A stretch of DNA of 64,000 nucleotides from Pinus tabuliformis (GCA_031772625.1 CM062812.1:733557714-733621713); one strand, 5' to 3'. Positions 45,834-57,519 are shown, numbered from the stretch's first letter. Translations and numbers: made by a program. Notes: generated from the letters alone by a model not told the origin.

Positions 45834-47508
45834 TTAATTGATATTATAAATTAGAAACACAAACAAAAAAGGAGTAACTAGGTATAATAGCTTACTAAGC
45901 AACCATAAACTATAATATACACCTTCAAGAACCAAGGTCTTAATGTACGTACAAACAATCTCCCTGAATTTTGTGTTTGGTTTATCATGGTATACAAGGC
46001 AACTGACTCAGTTACCTATGGATGGATAAAAACCTATCGGGGACTCCCAAAATATACTCGATGGCACATGGGAGTGGCGTTTGCAATAGTGTTGTCTAAT
46101 GCATAACCATTTGGTGAGAGCGTTCCCATATATTTATCATGTGTGGAGCACCATCCGATATACCCTAAGGTACATGGAAAATGATGATATACACTTACAT
46201 ATGTGGAATGGGATTTCACCCCGAGGATACAACGCTAGAAAACAATGATGTCTCCTATGTTTAACGAAGCCATAACATGTCTCTATCCTATACCTCTATG
46301 TGTGTCGTTAACTTTCTAATCCTCCTTAGGTTAATTGAGATGAATTTTAAATTTAATCTTGAATTATGTTTTATCTTCATGGCTCAAAAATCGATGTCAC
46401 CTAAACACACCTATGATCCAACTAATATGACAAAAATGACTCTTTTCAATTTCGATGAAAGCAAGCTAGTGTAGGGAATAGTGAAAACAATGATGCAACA
46501 ATAGAATATGCACCCAACAGAGCTTCCTAAATATATATTTCAGTTTCACTATTCCAATTCAATTCAAAGGATTAAAATATGCCAAACCATGCAATGCAAT
46601 CTATGCATGATTCCTCTAAAAACTATGCAAATGTAATCTATGCACAATTTCCTTTTTAGTTGTGAAAATGAGACTTGTAACTATGAAAATGTGATATATG
46701 CAAGATAGTTCTTCAAAAAAAACACAAGAGGATTCCAATGAAATCAAACATAATCTTGGATTTCATGAACAAAGGACTCAAACTGAAATTCGGTGAAAAT
46801 TCCAAAAATCAAAAGACATGTCACTCAATGGAGATTAATGCTCATACAAAAAATGAAAGAAGAAATACGAAATTTCACACTAGGGATTTAAACTTTCACA
46901 CACAAAACCCTAGATGAAAATGTAATATTTTTTTCATTTCACCACACTTAATTTTCAAAATGAAGAAAACTAAGATTCAAAGCCTAATCCCCAATTCAAA
47001 TGCACTTTTCATAACGAGGAATAGAACAACAATTCATATAAACAATCAACAATCAAACAAAATCAGTTTGCAAGCAACCAAATGATAAGAACAAATAAAA
47101 ATCAAAACCAATTCTTAACAAAGGAAAATGACACAAATGCAAACCAAATTGATGCTTTAGAGACCACAAGACACTCAAGACTCATGGAAGATTACCTGGA
47201 AGTAGGCTGACCAAAGAAAGGCTCAAGAACTAAGGAAAAATTTGTGCAAAATGAGGGACAAATGTTGGTGCAGAAGAGGCACTAGTTCTTTGCAACACTA
47301 GCATAGAGTTGGCCTCGGTGAGGTCCAATGGTCTGTCAGAGGCACTGGGGGAGTGTTGGCCCTAGGAAAGAGGATTCCGGCACAAAATTGCAAAAAAGGC
47401 TCATTGAAATCACTTCCTAGGTTTGTTCTTGGTTTGATGATAAAACAAGGTATGTCAGGGAGGTAATCAAACACAGTGGATAAGGAAAGCACCAAGGGAA
47501 TACTCTGT
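45834..47508 (-). other. 5' untranslated leader of the Gypsy gag-protease element
   Basis: About 1.7 kb lies between the PBS and the gag start with only short frames. A long leader is common in non-autonomous gypsy elements. Confidence 0.5.
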
Positions 47509-47526
47509 TCCCGAGTGGAGTCACCA
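47509..47526 (-). other. Primer-binding site, tRNA-Arg type
   Basis: The minus strand reads TGGTGACTCCACTCGGGA, three bases inside the 5' LTR. This resembles the TGGCGACTCC-type site complementary to the tRNA-Arg 3' end used by TAT/Ogre gypsy elements. Confidence 0.7.
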
Positions 47527-47529
47527 ATT

Positions 47530-48565
47530 TGTTATACAGGATTTATGGCTTCAGACAAAAGCATCTCCCCTAGGTCGATGGCTAACCTAGAACAACGGAG
47601 AGAGAAGGAATAAAATTATTTCCCTTAAAATTAATATATGATAGAGTGAGGCCTACTCAAAATCCTTCGCACACTTCGCTCCTTATTTAGCTTGGAAGAT
47701 CCAATTCCAACTCCAAGTGCCAAAATTAGAACCTGCACACTCAGATAACACAAGCCAAGAAACTACGAGATCTATGCAATATCATCTAAGTAATTCATTC
47801 AATAGATCAACATGGTATTGAAATATATGAAATAATAACACCACATATAAGAAAACGATGAATTCTTTGCATTAATATAAATGGAAGGAGATTAGAACCA
47901 TAAGTAGTAGTTGATCTTGTAGAAGAGCTCCTCCAAGTTGTTAACTTGTCCTTTCCTTGTCACAATATGCACCTCCAATCACCCTAAATGCATGAGATGA
48001 GAAACAAACACTACAACAACATAAGGGCATAATCATTCTCCAAAAGCCAACCCCCAACCACATAGAAGGCTGGGAATCTATAGAGAAGTAGGATAAGTTG
48101 GGAGTTCTTATCCAATTACAAATCTAGGGTAAGAGATCCATCTTTGATGGAGGGATAGGATCAACGGATAAGTGGTGAAAACTCCAAAGTAGTGTAGGAT
48201 AGAATCTAAATGTTTTATTGAAGGTAAGTAGTAAAAACAACTTCTGGAAACTCCTAGAAGGGTAATCTTCTGGAATCCCGATCATTCTCTTGGATTTCTA
48301 TACTAGCGCAGGTGAAAAAAGGAGAAACCTACTACTTACAAACAGAGGCCATAGTGGAGCAACCTGTAGGTGAACACACCCCAATAGCCTTACAGGGAGC
48401 GTTGGTCCTCAAACTAGCTCAGATGGTGTAGTTTAGGGCTGAAATTCTGGGGGATGAAAGGAACATGCTTAGGGCTTTGAACAAGATGGTGACAAGGGGT
48501 AATATGATGTTTATGGATCCCATTAGGAGTTTCACTTATAGGATGTGATATAATGGCATGTAACA
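47530..48565 (-). repeat. Gypsy gag-protease element 5' LTR
   Basis: The forward sequence starts TGTTATACAGG and ends GGCATGTAACA, 1,036 bp, followed by GAGGG. It aligns along its length with 40,682-41,719. Confidence 0.92.
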
Positions 48566-48570
48566 GAGGG

Positions 48571-48890
48571 TAAGCCAAAAGAACCCAGAGCATGGTTTTA
48601 GGTTAAGCCCAAAAATACTAGACGCATGGTTATGGGTGATTCAAGGAAAACCGAGATGATGATGATGGTGATTTAGGGTGAGTTGAAGGTAAATTTATAG
48701 GTACAGGTACATGCATGACGGTATGATGATTGAATGAACCATATATAGAAAATACATTGTTGCAAACTGATGCTTGTAATGGTGAGGTACCCATGCATTT
48801 TAGTGGATGGTTGTTCCTTTATATGGACATCAACATTTTGATTGGATCAAAAATACACCTTGTTGATCAAGATTAAGAAAAATAGTCGTC
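48571..48890. other. Unassigned DNA, probably decayed element interior
   Basis: It lies between the Gypsy target site and the purine tract at 48,891. No domain could be read. Confidence 0.35.
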
Positions 48891-49165
48891 AAGGGGAATT
48901 GTTAGAATTATAAATCCTACATGTATTAGTTATGATTCTTTCTAAGTAAAAGGAGTCTCTTCCTAGTCTTTAGGTGGTTATAAGATCTAGTTAGGTTGAG
49001 AGATATTTTCCATTAGTTAGATTCCTATATTGATGTGTGGATCAAAGATTTGATCAACCAAGTTAATTGTGTGATTGAGGTAATTTCTCTATCTTCAAAA
49101 ATCATTTATATATTTATAATGTGACATTATTTGATTAATATGAATATATTTATAAAAAATTAACT
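48891..49165 (+). mobile_element. Polypurine tract and LTR related to the 16.0-kb LTR end
   Basis: AAGGGGAAT (48,891-48,899) is directly followed by TGTTAGAATTATAAATCC, the expected junction of a plus-strand 3' LTR. From 48,985 onward it aligns with 15,870-16,050 (GATCTAGTTAGGTTGAGAG, AACCAAGTTAATTGTG, ACATTATTTGATTAAT). The right end is not sharply defined and no target-site duplication was found. Confidence 0.5.
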
Positions 49166-49388
49166 AAAATATATAATAATATCCCATAGTTTATGATCTT
49201 TATAAATAAAGTATTAAAAAACAATTGTTTGACAAGATAAAAATCTCACACCAAAACAAAAATAAAATTGAAAACTTTGTTTGAATGTTATAAAATGATT
49301 GTGTCGAGAGGCACTCAATAACCGAGTATAGCAAATATTTGTAGGCGTAATGGAAGAAAGTATGTAAACAATTTTTTAATTGTTGGGA

Positions 49389-49398
49389 AATATATATA

Positions 49399-49478
<80 letters not shown>
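49389..49478. repeat. Compound (TA)n(GA)n microsatellite
   Basis: About 40 bp of TA repeats run into about 45 bp of GA repeats. The short minus-strand frame across it translates the repeat. Confidence 0.95.
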
Positions 49479-49480
<2 letters not shown>

Positions 49481-51689
49481 GAAAAAAATTAATGTCGACT
49501 TGGTACAACCCAGTATGCTAGATATGTTGTATTGTAGTTTTGATTTTATAAATAAAAGTCCCAACAAGTTTTTACAAGATAAATCATAATATGCATTTCA
49601 TATTAAAATAAGTTAAAAAATAGAAATAAGTGTTGGTTAGTCCATTACACAAAAGTCATAAATTAGGCACTACAAAAAATACATTACAAGTTATCACCTA
49701 CATTGGTTTATGCTAAATTAACCGTGATAAATTAATTACTTACTCAAGTACAAGGACTTACGTAAATTTTGGTGGGTAGTAACCACTAGTAAGTTTTCAA
49801 ATTTAAAAATTTACACAAGTTTATATAAGTTACGAGGAAAACATAAATTAAGGTTGGAAGTAACTCGTGATAGGTATATTTATTTACATCTTATTCCTAT
49901 CCATTTGTTATGCAAATACTTACTTAAATTATGGTGGAAAATACCTAATGTTAAATATATTATTTACGTAAGTATGAGATTTTCAAGAATTTTATTTTTT
50001 GATGGTTTTCTTGTAAACCTTAAGAATACAAAATCAATACAAAAATATCTAAAATTCATTCATGAATATTGAAATGATATCCAAAAATTATGGGTTAAAA
50101 TATGTGAGACAATTATACACATGACATTAGAATGTAGAAAGGATTCAATAATACCTTCAAATTATAATCCAATCAAATGTTTTAAAAATAGCTTTTTAAT
50201 AATCATTGAAAAAATCCCTAATGGGGGTGTAATTGTGAATGGAATAGGGTCCTTGCATGTTGTGCCAACTACCCCTGAGTAAGTGGTATGCATTTAAGAG
50301 GGAGTACACAGCCTACCCTCACATGCATGTGCATGCAATGTCATAGTTGGTGGTTGGCTCTATATAGTGTTTCAATGGGAAATGCAATAGTATGTAGTGA
50401 GTCAAGATGAGTCGAGGTATGGTCCTTGGCTTCATGGTGTAGTTCCACTAGCTAATTTGCACATGTGTGAATCCTGTTGTTGTTGCTTGTCATGGGTTTT
50501 AAAGGTTGGAATGTAATTTATGTTTCCCAGTGAAATCAACACTTTAATGCTTTAGGAACCCTGAAAGTCTAGTCTCATTCATGGCTGTTGGGATATTTCG
50601 TTCTTGTAGATCTAATGGGACATCGAATTTCAAGTGAAACGTGAACTCTTAGGTCATTTATCTGCTAATACTGATTTCTTTCTTTAGGAATTTGGGTGGA
50701 TCTAGGTCTATGGGTATCGAGTTCAAATCTTCATGCATGTATTTTCACCTTTAATCGAAGGATTTGGTCTGGATTGTATTATTAAATTGGATTTGGTTTT
50801 TATTTTGAGGTCTCTTTTTAGGGTTTAAGTTGGGTTATGTGACTTTTATTTGGAGTCAATTGCATGGGTCCACCTATGGTGGGTTATTCTCATTGCAGGA
50901 TAATTGTTGGTTGGATGAATTGTGTGTTTAGTTCCCCTCTCCTTCGTGTCAATGTCTTTTGGTCTTCATATTATTTCTCTCTTGTTCAATGGTGAATAAT
51001 GAAAGCATCATATTTAAGGAAGATTTATCCTTCGTATTAACCATTGTGTCCTCTGTAAAGGTCGGGTCATATGTCTGGTGTTTTTATGATGATTTGGTTG
51101 GCTATGATCTTGATCTTGTGGAAGATGGGTAGAGTCCATTACATTGTTATTTTGTAGGTAGAGGTGGTCATTGTGGAGCCAATAAATATGCCCCTTAAGT
51201 CTTTGTGATGCAGCCAAGAAAAAAAAAGAGGAGTAGAAGGGTGATGTGGTAGAGCCCAATGAGGGAACTGAAGCACAAGAATATTTTCCCATGTATTGAT
51301 AAACACCTACTTCAATGCAATCCCACCAAATACTTGGAAGGAAATTTGTAAGCTCAAGAGCTAAATGAGGCAGAAAAGACAATATATTTTGAATAATGTG
51401 CTTTTGTAGGATACATCAGCTTGGGTTCCTAACCCTGGGAACACGAGGGGAAGGAGAAAGTGGTACCTAAACTTTGGGGCTCTTCATTGGTAAATGAAAA
51501 CCTTGTTGGGCCTAGTATTGAGGGATAAGAAAGTGTAGAAATATAATATTCTTGCATCCCTAGAGGATGCTCATGAATTAGAAGATTTTATTAGATATTA
51601 TTGACTCCCACTTGGTGCATGTGGATAGTCATATTTCTTATGATTCAAATATTTGGGACCTAATGGATCCCCTCCTGTTTTCATTGCAA
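49479..51689. other. No recognisable gene
   Basis: Mostly AT-rich to 50.2 kb, then more balanced composition from 50.2 to 51.7 kb. The second part may be the upstream portion of the poly(A)-ended retroposon that finishes at 52,563, but no LINE domain was read. Confidence 0.4.
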
Positions 51690-52067
51690 GGGCACCAACA
51701 AATATTTCATCTTTGGAAAATGATGAATGAGTTGGGAAGGTGGGTGGCCCAATATGGTAGTTTCCTGGTGGTTCTTGGCTCATTTATGTAGGGCACTTGT
51801 TATCTTTGTTTGGTATTGTGGTAGTGTCAACGTAAGATGGTCACAGCGTTGTTAATTTCGTGGTTTCTCTCACCTATTGGGCACCAACAAATATTTCATC
51901 TTTGGAAAATGATGAATGAGTTGGGAAGGTGGGTGGCATAGTATGATGGTTTCTCAATGGTTCTTGGCTCATTTATATATGGTACTTATTATGTTTGTTT
52001 GATATTATAGCAGTGTCAACATAGGATGGTCACAATGTTGTGAATTCCGTGGTTGTTCTCACTCGCT
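51690..52067. repeat. 189-bp tandem duplication
   Basis: GGGCACCAACAAATATTTC begins at 51,690 and at 51,879. Units align over 189 bp, including AATGAGTTGGGAAGGTGGGT and TTCTTGGCTCATTTAT, with roughly 12% difference. Confidence 0.88.
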
Positions 52068-52563
52068 TTTCCAAGCCCTTTTTAGAAATATTTGTTTCTT
52101 TGGAAATAGTTGTATGTGGAAGTTTTGTTTTTTTTCTAGATATCTCTCATGGTTCTAGTGAGTATTTCTCTGGGAAATTGTTACTCCTTTTGAAATGGTC
52201 GAGTATATAGAATTAGATGGATGCAACACTTTAGTCTCAATTTTTTTATCTACGTACTAGTGATTGATATTTTGTAAGGCTTCTTATATTGAAATTTTGG
52301 TGGGCATTTATATGTTTGAAATCTATAGGAGATTCCCATCCCTCGGTAATTTGTTTGTATCTATTTATAGGATGCTTGGCCAGAGAGACAGACCATCTCT
52401 AGCATTGGTTTGAATGTATTCTCGTTATGGGATTCTTTTGGTTCTTTCATCATTAGTAGCAGCATGATGACGAATGTTCTATCCTCAATGGTCACTTGTG
52501 AAATTCATGTAAAATCTAGTTTTTGAGTAATATAAAACATTACTTCACAAAAAAAAAAAAAAA
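52068..52563 (+). mobile_element. Possible retroposon 3' end with poly(A)
   Basis: The sequence ends CATTACTTCAC followed by about 18 A (52,546-52,563), preceded by GAGTAATATAAAAC. This resembles a LINE-type or processed-transcript 3' end on the plus strand. The 5' end, TSD and coding region were not identified. Confidence 0.35.
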
Positions 52564-52589
52564 ACTATAAAAATTGGAAAATAAAACCC

Positions 52590-52700
52590 AAGGGAGTAGC
52601 CCAATTGGTTATTGGATTTGATAATGACATGTTATGTTCCTTGAGATTTCAAGTTCAAACATTCTTGTAGGTCAACCAACACCAATTTTTTTTTTATTAA
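52590..52700 (+). mobile_element. SINE-like unit with tRNA-type A and B boxes
   Basis: TAGCCCAATTGG (52,597-52,608) fits the Pol III A-box consensus. AGTTCAAACAT (52,652-52,662) is a near B box. A run of T follows at 52,687-52,697. Spacing and T-tail resemble the plant Au-type SINEs. No TSD was verified, and a degraded tRNA-derived sequence is the alternative. Confidence 0.4.
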
Positions 52701-53006
52701 AAAATATATTTATTTTTTAAAATTTGGACATTGTAAGATGCATTGGTGAATTTTAAATTAATAATGGTCTAGAGGATAATCAATTGCTAGATTCCTTAAT
52801 TAGCATAGACTAGGAATAATAAAAACATATATATAATCAATGATATGCATATTACATTAAAAATTTAAATTAAAGAAATTGTTTAACTATATGTATTTTA
52901 AAAAAAATAAGAAAAACAATAAAAATATCTCTATATGGAAACCCCAAATATATATAAACATACATAATATTAGTAAGAACCAACCCAAATCTATCTTAAC
53001 TCCTAA

Positions 53007-53098
53007 CCTACCAAGTGTTAAGACAGATCAAATATTTTGAGGTGAAAAACTCTTTTAGAGTTGAAAGAGATTTGATCTATCTTGGTGCTTCGTAGATC
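53007..53098. repeat. Imperfect inverted repeat related to 38.2-38.7 kb hairpins
   Basis: The left arm CTACCAAGTGTTAAGACAG continues to ATCAAAT. The right arm read in reverse complement is CTACGAAGCACCAAGATAG, also continuing to ATCAAAT. Both flank about 40 bp. Confidence 0.6.
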
Positions 53099-53148
53099 CA
53101 CAGTTAAAATAAGTCTAAATTAGTATGATATTACAATTAAAAACTTGG

Positions 53149-53177
53149 TGTGTGTGTGTATATATATATATATATAT
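53149..53177. repeat. Compound (GT)n(AT)n microsatellite
   Basis: A short GT run passes into AT repeats at the left boundary of PLE E. Confidence 0.9.
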
Positions 53178-53199
53178 CTAATTTAACATAAAATATTGA

Positions 53200-53609
53200 T
53201 TTTTTTAAGAATTAAAAAAGTTTTTAAAGAAAGCGCACTAGCCATAAAATCTAATAATTCTCTTAACCCTATTAGCAAGAATCTTATTGAAATTAGTCAT
53301 CTTACCCCTAGAAGTTACAACCTTCCAAAGGACCATAAAATGTGGATCCCCCCTAAGACCTATTTTCAACACAATATGTGGTCCCTCCCATCTTCTTGCT
53401 AAATTCCTGGCTCAAAAGATCAAACCGCTTGTTCATCGCACAAACTCCTTTGTCAAAAACTTTTCTTCCTTTATCAAAGAGGTGAAAGACATAAGGCTTG
53501 ACCCAAGGGATTTGTTAGTGAACATCAATGTTGTCTCCCTATATACAAAAATCTCTATTCAAGAGGCCATCGATTTCATTAATCGGATAACCAATAATGA
53601 CACGGCCAA
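53200..53609 (+). pseudogene. PLE E reverse transcriptase, N-terminal half
   Basis: The sequence reads ESALAIKSNNSLNPISKNL, then LTPRSYNLPKDHK. After a frame change it continues PLRPIFNTICGPSHLLAKFL and SFVKNFSSFIKEVKDIRL, then DLLVNINVVSLYTKISIQEA. LPKxHK-x-PLRPI and DVVSLYT-like blocks are the early motifs of Penelope reverse transcriptases; here the DVVS aspartate is Asn (NVVS). The reading continues at 59,538 after chromovirus D. Confidence 0.85.
53605..53609. repeat. Target-site duplication GCCAA of chromovirus D, left copy
   Basis: GCCAA precedes the LTR start TGTTATG here and follows the other LTR at 59,538-59,542. Confidence 0.9.
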
Positions 53610-53941
53610 TGTTATGAAGCCAGCGCACAAAAAGATAGAAAAGATAGATCAACGCCTTAAAATTCAGCCTCTTCGAGTGGCAACCTCCTTTACATTATAT
53701 AAATGAACAATTCTTGGATGATTCAAATGACAAAACCTCCTTTCTATATATAGGAGCCTAAGGAGTCACAATATAACCCAGCCGACCTAACAATACTAAT
53801 ATAAAGCCACAAAAATAACAATAGGGGGATTCTATGGGGCACAGTAATAACAATATGGGGACAATAGGGGCACAACAAAATTAATAAGGGATACAAATAC
53901 AATAATAATGGGGTAATCACTAGTATTATAGGGACCTAACA
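53610..53941 (-). repeat. Chromovirus D 3' LTR
   Basis: The forward sequence starts TGTTATGAAGCC and ends GGGACCTAACA. It matches 59,205-59,537 along its length. Confidence 0.95.
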
Positions 53942-53954
53942 TGCCCCTCTCCTT
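53942..53954 (-). other. Chromovirus D polypurine tract
   Basis: The minus strand reads AAGGAGAGGGGCA directly before the LTR start TGTTAGGTCC. Confidence 0.85.
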
Positions 53955-53959
53955 AAAAA

Positions 53960-54509
53960 AGTGTTGTCCTCAATGCTTGAGTAGTTCTGGATGCTTCTGT
54001 ATAAAATTATCATCCTGCCATGTGGAATCTTCAGTGGATAAGTTCTTCCACTTGATGAGATACTGCGAAATTGATCGATTTTGTAGCTGTCAAGTTCTTG
54101 TTTCTGTGACTGCTTCCAATTCCAATATAATTTTTCCTTCCTCATCAAGTTCTGGCAATATTGTTTGAACTGGGAGCTTCTCGCCTATAAACTTCTTTAA
54201 ACATGAAACATGGAAAACTGGGTGCACTCGAGACGCTACAGGAAGCTCCAATTTGTATGTCATAGTACCAATCTTTTGCAACACCTTGTACGGACCATAA
54301 TACCTTGGTGATAATTTATTATCCTTCTTAGCTTGCTTGAGGGACATTTGTTTATATGGTTGTAGTTGTAGGAATACCCAATCACCTACATCAAAACTTC
54401 TTTCGATGTGATGTTGATCTACCTGTTGTTTCATTCTATTATGTGCCAACATGAGGTTATCCTTTAAGAGTTGTAGGACTTGTTGTTGATGTTCGACGTG
54501 ATGTTCCAC
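53960..54509 (-). pseudogene. Chromovirus D integrase C-terminus (GPY/F) and chromodomain
   Basis: The frame from 54,509 contains FDVGDWVFLQLQPYKQ, LSPRYYGPYKVLQKIG and VHPVFHVSCLKKF, the integrase GPY/F module. After a TGA at 54,090 come SISQYLIKWKNLSTEDSTW and FIQKHPELLKH, a chromodomain with the aromatic and acidic pattern used to read histone marks and steer integration to heterochromatin. The chromodomain is complete, but it is separated from integrase by the stop. Confidence 0.85.
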
Positions 54510-55355
54510 TTCTTGAACCTTAGAATTTTCTCTTAAATATCATGTGATAGATGGTCGTTGATATCCATAAAGTTCCATAAATGGGGTCATTTTTGTTGCT
54601 GTATGGAAGGAAGTGTTATACCACCATTCAGCCAAAGGCAACCATTTGACCCATTGTGTCTGTTTATCAGATACAAAGCAACGAAGATATTATTCCAAAC
54701 ATTTGTTTACTATCTGAGTTTTCCCATCAGATTGAGGATGATAAGATGAGCTATGAGCTAACTGAGTACCAAGACAAGAAAATAATTATGTCCAAAAATT
54801 TCTAGTGAAAATGGGATCTCTGTCACTTACAATAATCTTTGGGTTTCCATGTAGCTTTTGAATTGTTTCCATAAATGTCGTAAAAACTGTACTAGCTTTA
54901 AATGCATGTGATAATGCACAAAAGTGTGCATACTTGGTAAGTCTGTCAACTACCACCATGATGACACTCTTTCCCTCAGACTTGGGTAAACCTGTGATAA
55001 AATCCATTGAAACCTCCTCCCAACGTTGGCTTGGAATGGATAAAGGTTGTAATAGACCCTGGGTCTTAATTGTTTCAACTTTGTTTTGTTGGCAAACCAA
55101 ACATTCCGCCACAAACTCTTAAATATCCAATTTAAGGCCATCCCAAAAAAATTCCTTCTTAACCTTGTGGTAAGTTTTTAAAAATCCTGAGTGCCCTCCT
55201 AAGGGAGAAGTGTGCAATTCCATAAGAATCTTTTGTTTGAGTTGGGAATTCTTACAGAGGTATAAGTGATATTTGTACCATAACAAATCATTTTGCCAGC
55301 TAAATGTATCAGATGTACTGGAATCTTGTTGTAACTTTCGAATAAGTGCCCACAC
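54510..55355 (-). pseudogene. Chromovirus D integrase (zinc-binding and catalytic core)
   Basis: The H2C2 region reads ELHTSPLGGHSGFLKTYHK and, after a stop near 55,119, ECLVCQQNK. The catalytic core has VSMDFITGLPKSEG (first Asp), IIVSDRDPIFTRNFW (second Asp) and SDGKTQIVNKCLE (Glu). It is broken by a TAA at 54,786 and further stops downstream to 54,540. All pieces share the frame of the upstream RT. Confidence 0.85.
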
Positions 55356-55370
55356 TTCTTCATCATTCTT

Positions 55371-56960
55371 TCATTCCTCCCTTGCTTTGTTTATCCAAAT
55401 TGGTTGGATAATAGAAATGGTGCACAACAATGCTTCGACATACTCATCCTTTCTTGAGAGTGCATCTGCCACCACATTTTGCTTCCCTTTTTTGTAGATG
55501 ATTTCAAAGTTATAACCGAACATCTTTGTGACCAACTTTTGTTGCTCTTCAAAGGATAATATTTGTTCTAAAAAGTATTTAAGGCTATCATGATCCGTTT
55601 TTACCTTGAAGTGCCTTCCCATTAGGTAGGGTTGCCATTTCCTAAGTGCGTGTAGTATTGCAAACATTTCCTTCTCATAAATAGCTTTGTGTAAAAACTT
55701 TCCCTTGATTGGATGACTTTCAAAAGCAACAGGTCTTTCATCTTGATTTAAAACAGCACCAATTCCATCTCCTGAAGCATCACAATCCACAATAAAGGTT
55801 TTTGTGAAGTCCGGTGTAGCTAAGACTGGTTCTTGGCACATTGCCTCTTTAAGATGTTTGAAGGCATTTGTTGCTTCTGGAGTCCATGAAAATGCATCTT
55901 TCTTCAATAATGTTGTTAGGGGTGCAGCTATTCTCCCATAATTCTTAACAAACTTGCGATAATACCTTGTTAACCCAAGAAATCCTGGCAGATTCTTTAT
56001 GGACGTGGGGATTTTCCATTCCTTAATGGCTTTAATTTTTCTAGGGTCTACCTTAACTCCTTCATGAGATACAATATGACCCAGATATTCTGCCTCTTGT
56101 ACTCCAAAGAAACATTTGGATCTCTTTCCATATAATTGTTTCTCCTCCAATAGTTGTAGCACCCTATCAACATGTTCAACATGATCCTTCCAAGACTTGC
56201 TGTAGATTAGTATATCATCAAAAAATACTAACACAAATTTTTTAAGGAAGGGTTTGAAAATGGAATTCATTAAACCTTCAAATGTAGAAGGTGCATTGGT
56301 AAGGCCAAAAGGCATGACCAAAAATTCATAATGACCCTCATGAGTTCTAAATGCTGTTTTCGTAATCTCTTCAGTCTTCATTCTGATTTGATGATATCCT
56401 GAACGAAGATCCAACTTGGTGAAGTAAATTGATCCATGCAATTCATCCAGTAATTCATCAATGACCAGAATGGGAAACTTATATTTAATAGTGAGCTTGT
56501 TGAGCTCCCTATAATCCGGACACATGCACCATGATCCATCCTTCTTGTGCACCAATACTACTGGAGCAGAGAAAGAACTTTGACTAGGTTGAATTATACC
56601 AGCCTCTAGCATTTCTGCAACCATACGTTCAATTTCACTCTTTTGGGCATAGGGATATCTGTATGGCCTAATGTTTGGAGGAACACTTCCTGGAATCAGA
56701 TGAATAGCATGATCATGATCACAAATAGGTGGGAGACCTTTGGGAGTCTCAAATACCTTGGAATGATTGGCCAAGACATTTTGGAGATCTAGAGAAATAC
56801 TTGATTCTGATGTGGAAACATCTAGCGAACATAATTGTGCAATTACACCTCTTTTTTCCTTTTTTAGAAGCTTTGTCATACCATTAGAGCTTATTATCTT
56901 TCTCAGTTTCCTTGTGATACCCCTTAATTCAACTTCCTTTCCTTCCGTAGAAAATTTCAT
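55371..56960 (-). pseudogene. Chromovirus D reverse transcriptase and RNase H, 529-codon open segment
   Basis: RT spans residues about 101-345: RPYRYPYAQKSEIERMV, then SSFSAPVVLVHKKDGSW, TKLDLRSGYHQIRM, MPFGLTNAPSTFEGLMN and the active site VLVFFDDILIYS (FFDD at 246-249). The connection follows (LGLTRYYRKFVKNYGRIAAPL). RNase H carries FIVDCDASGDGIGAVL, a Glu in the YEKEMFAILHALRKW block, and TDHDSLKYFL. The segment ends VVADALSRK and about 30 further residues. No internal stop is present, so this part may retain the catalytic residues, but it is flanked on both sides by nonsense codons and cannot be expressed as a normal polyprotein. Confidence 0.92.
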
Positions 56961-56966
56961 GAAAAT

Positions 56967-57250
56967 TTATTGAAAATTAAAAGCTATTGTACCCAAGGAT
57001 TGTAGCCATTGGACTCCTAGTAAAACATCAGCACCTCCCATTGGAATGGAAAGCATTGGGCTAGTCAATACATATTCTCCCATGGATAGCTTGATATTAT
57101 GGCACTTTCCAGAGCAATTTATCGTTCCTCCATTTGCAACCATCACTTGACACTCTGGTGCTGGATATAGGAAGCAATTCAATTATTTTGCTATCTTACA
57201 ATGAATAAAATTATGGGTACTTCCTTAATCAATCAACACTATTACCTTTT
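56967..57250 (-). pseudogene. Chromovirus D aspartic protease
   Basis: The minus strand near 57,230 reads VIVLID-stop-GSTHNFI, the retropepsin motif DSGSTHNFI with Ser replaced by a stop. It is followed by ECQVMVANGGTINCSG and GGADVLLGVQWLQSLG. The segment ends at a TAA (56,967) just before RT. The catalytic Asp remains but the stop follows directly. Confidence 0.85.
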
Positions 57251-57519
57251 CTTCTTGATTTTTCCTTCTATCTTGATGGTTTGAGGAGTGGTAATTCTAG
57301 CCAATGCATTACAAGATATGGTCAGATTCATTTCTTCTTTATCTAGGCTTTGTTCCTAGAGTATATCCTCTTCTTTTGACCTTTCTTGTTCCTTTTATTC
57401 TTCCTCTTCACAATCTATGTAGAATAATTTATTTTCAGCACACTTATAACCTTTAGTGTATTTGCTATCATGACTGTAACAAAGCCCTTTTGCTCTTTTT
57501 TCTTCCAATTGTTGTGGTG

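Larger units (their letters stand above)
40682..48565 (-). mobile_element. Non-autonomous Ty3/Gypsy element with gag-protease only
   Basis: 7.9 kb, minus strand. The LTRs are 47,530-48,565 (5') and 40,682-41,719 (3'), flanked by the duplication GAGGG (40,677-40,681 and 48,566-48,570). The PBS is tRNA-Arg-like and a purine tract lies next to the 3' LTR. The 5.8-kb interior encodes gag and protease-like segments between 45,833 and 44,008, but no RT, RNase H or integrase was found. The tRNA-Arg PBS and the protease-region wording suggest the TAT/Ogre side of Gypsy. The arrangement is like the TR-GAG class that depends on partner elements. LTRs are clearly diverged, so the copy is old. Confidence 0.85.

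Noticed and set aside
49200..49508. 102-codon minus-strand ORF
   Set aside because: It translates the compound TA/GA microsatellite as Ile-Tyr and Ser-Leu repeats.
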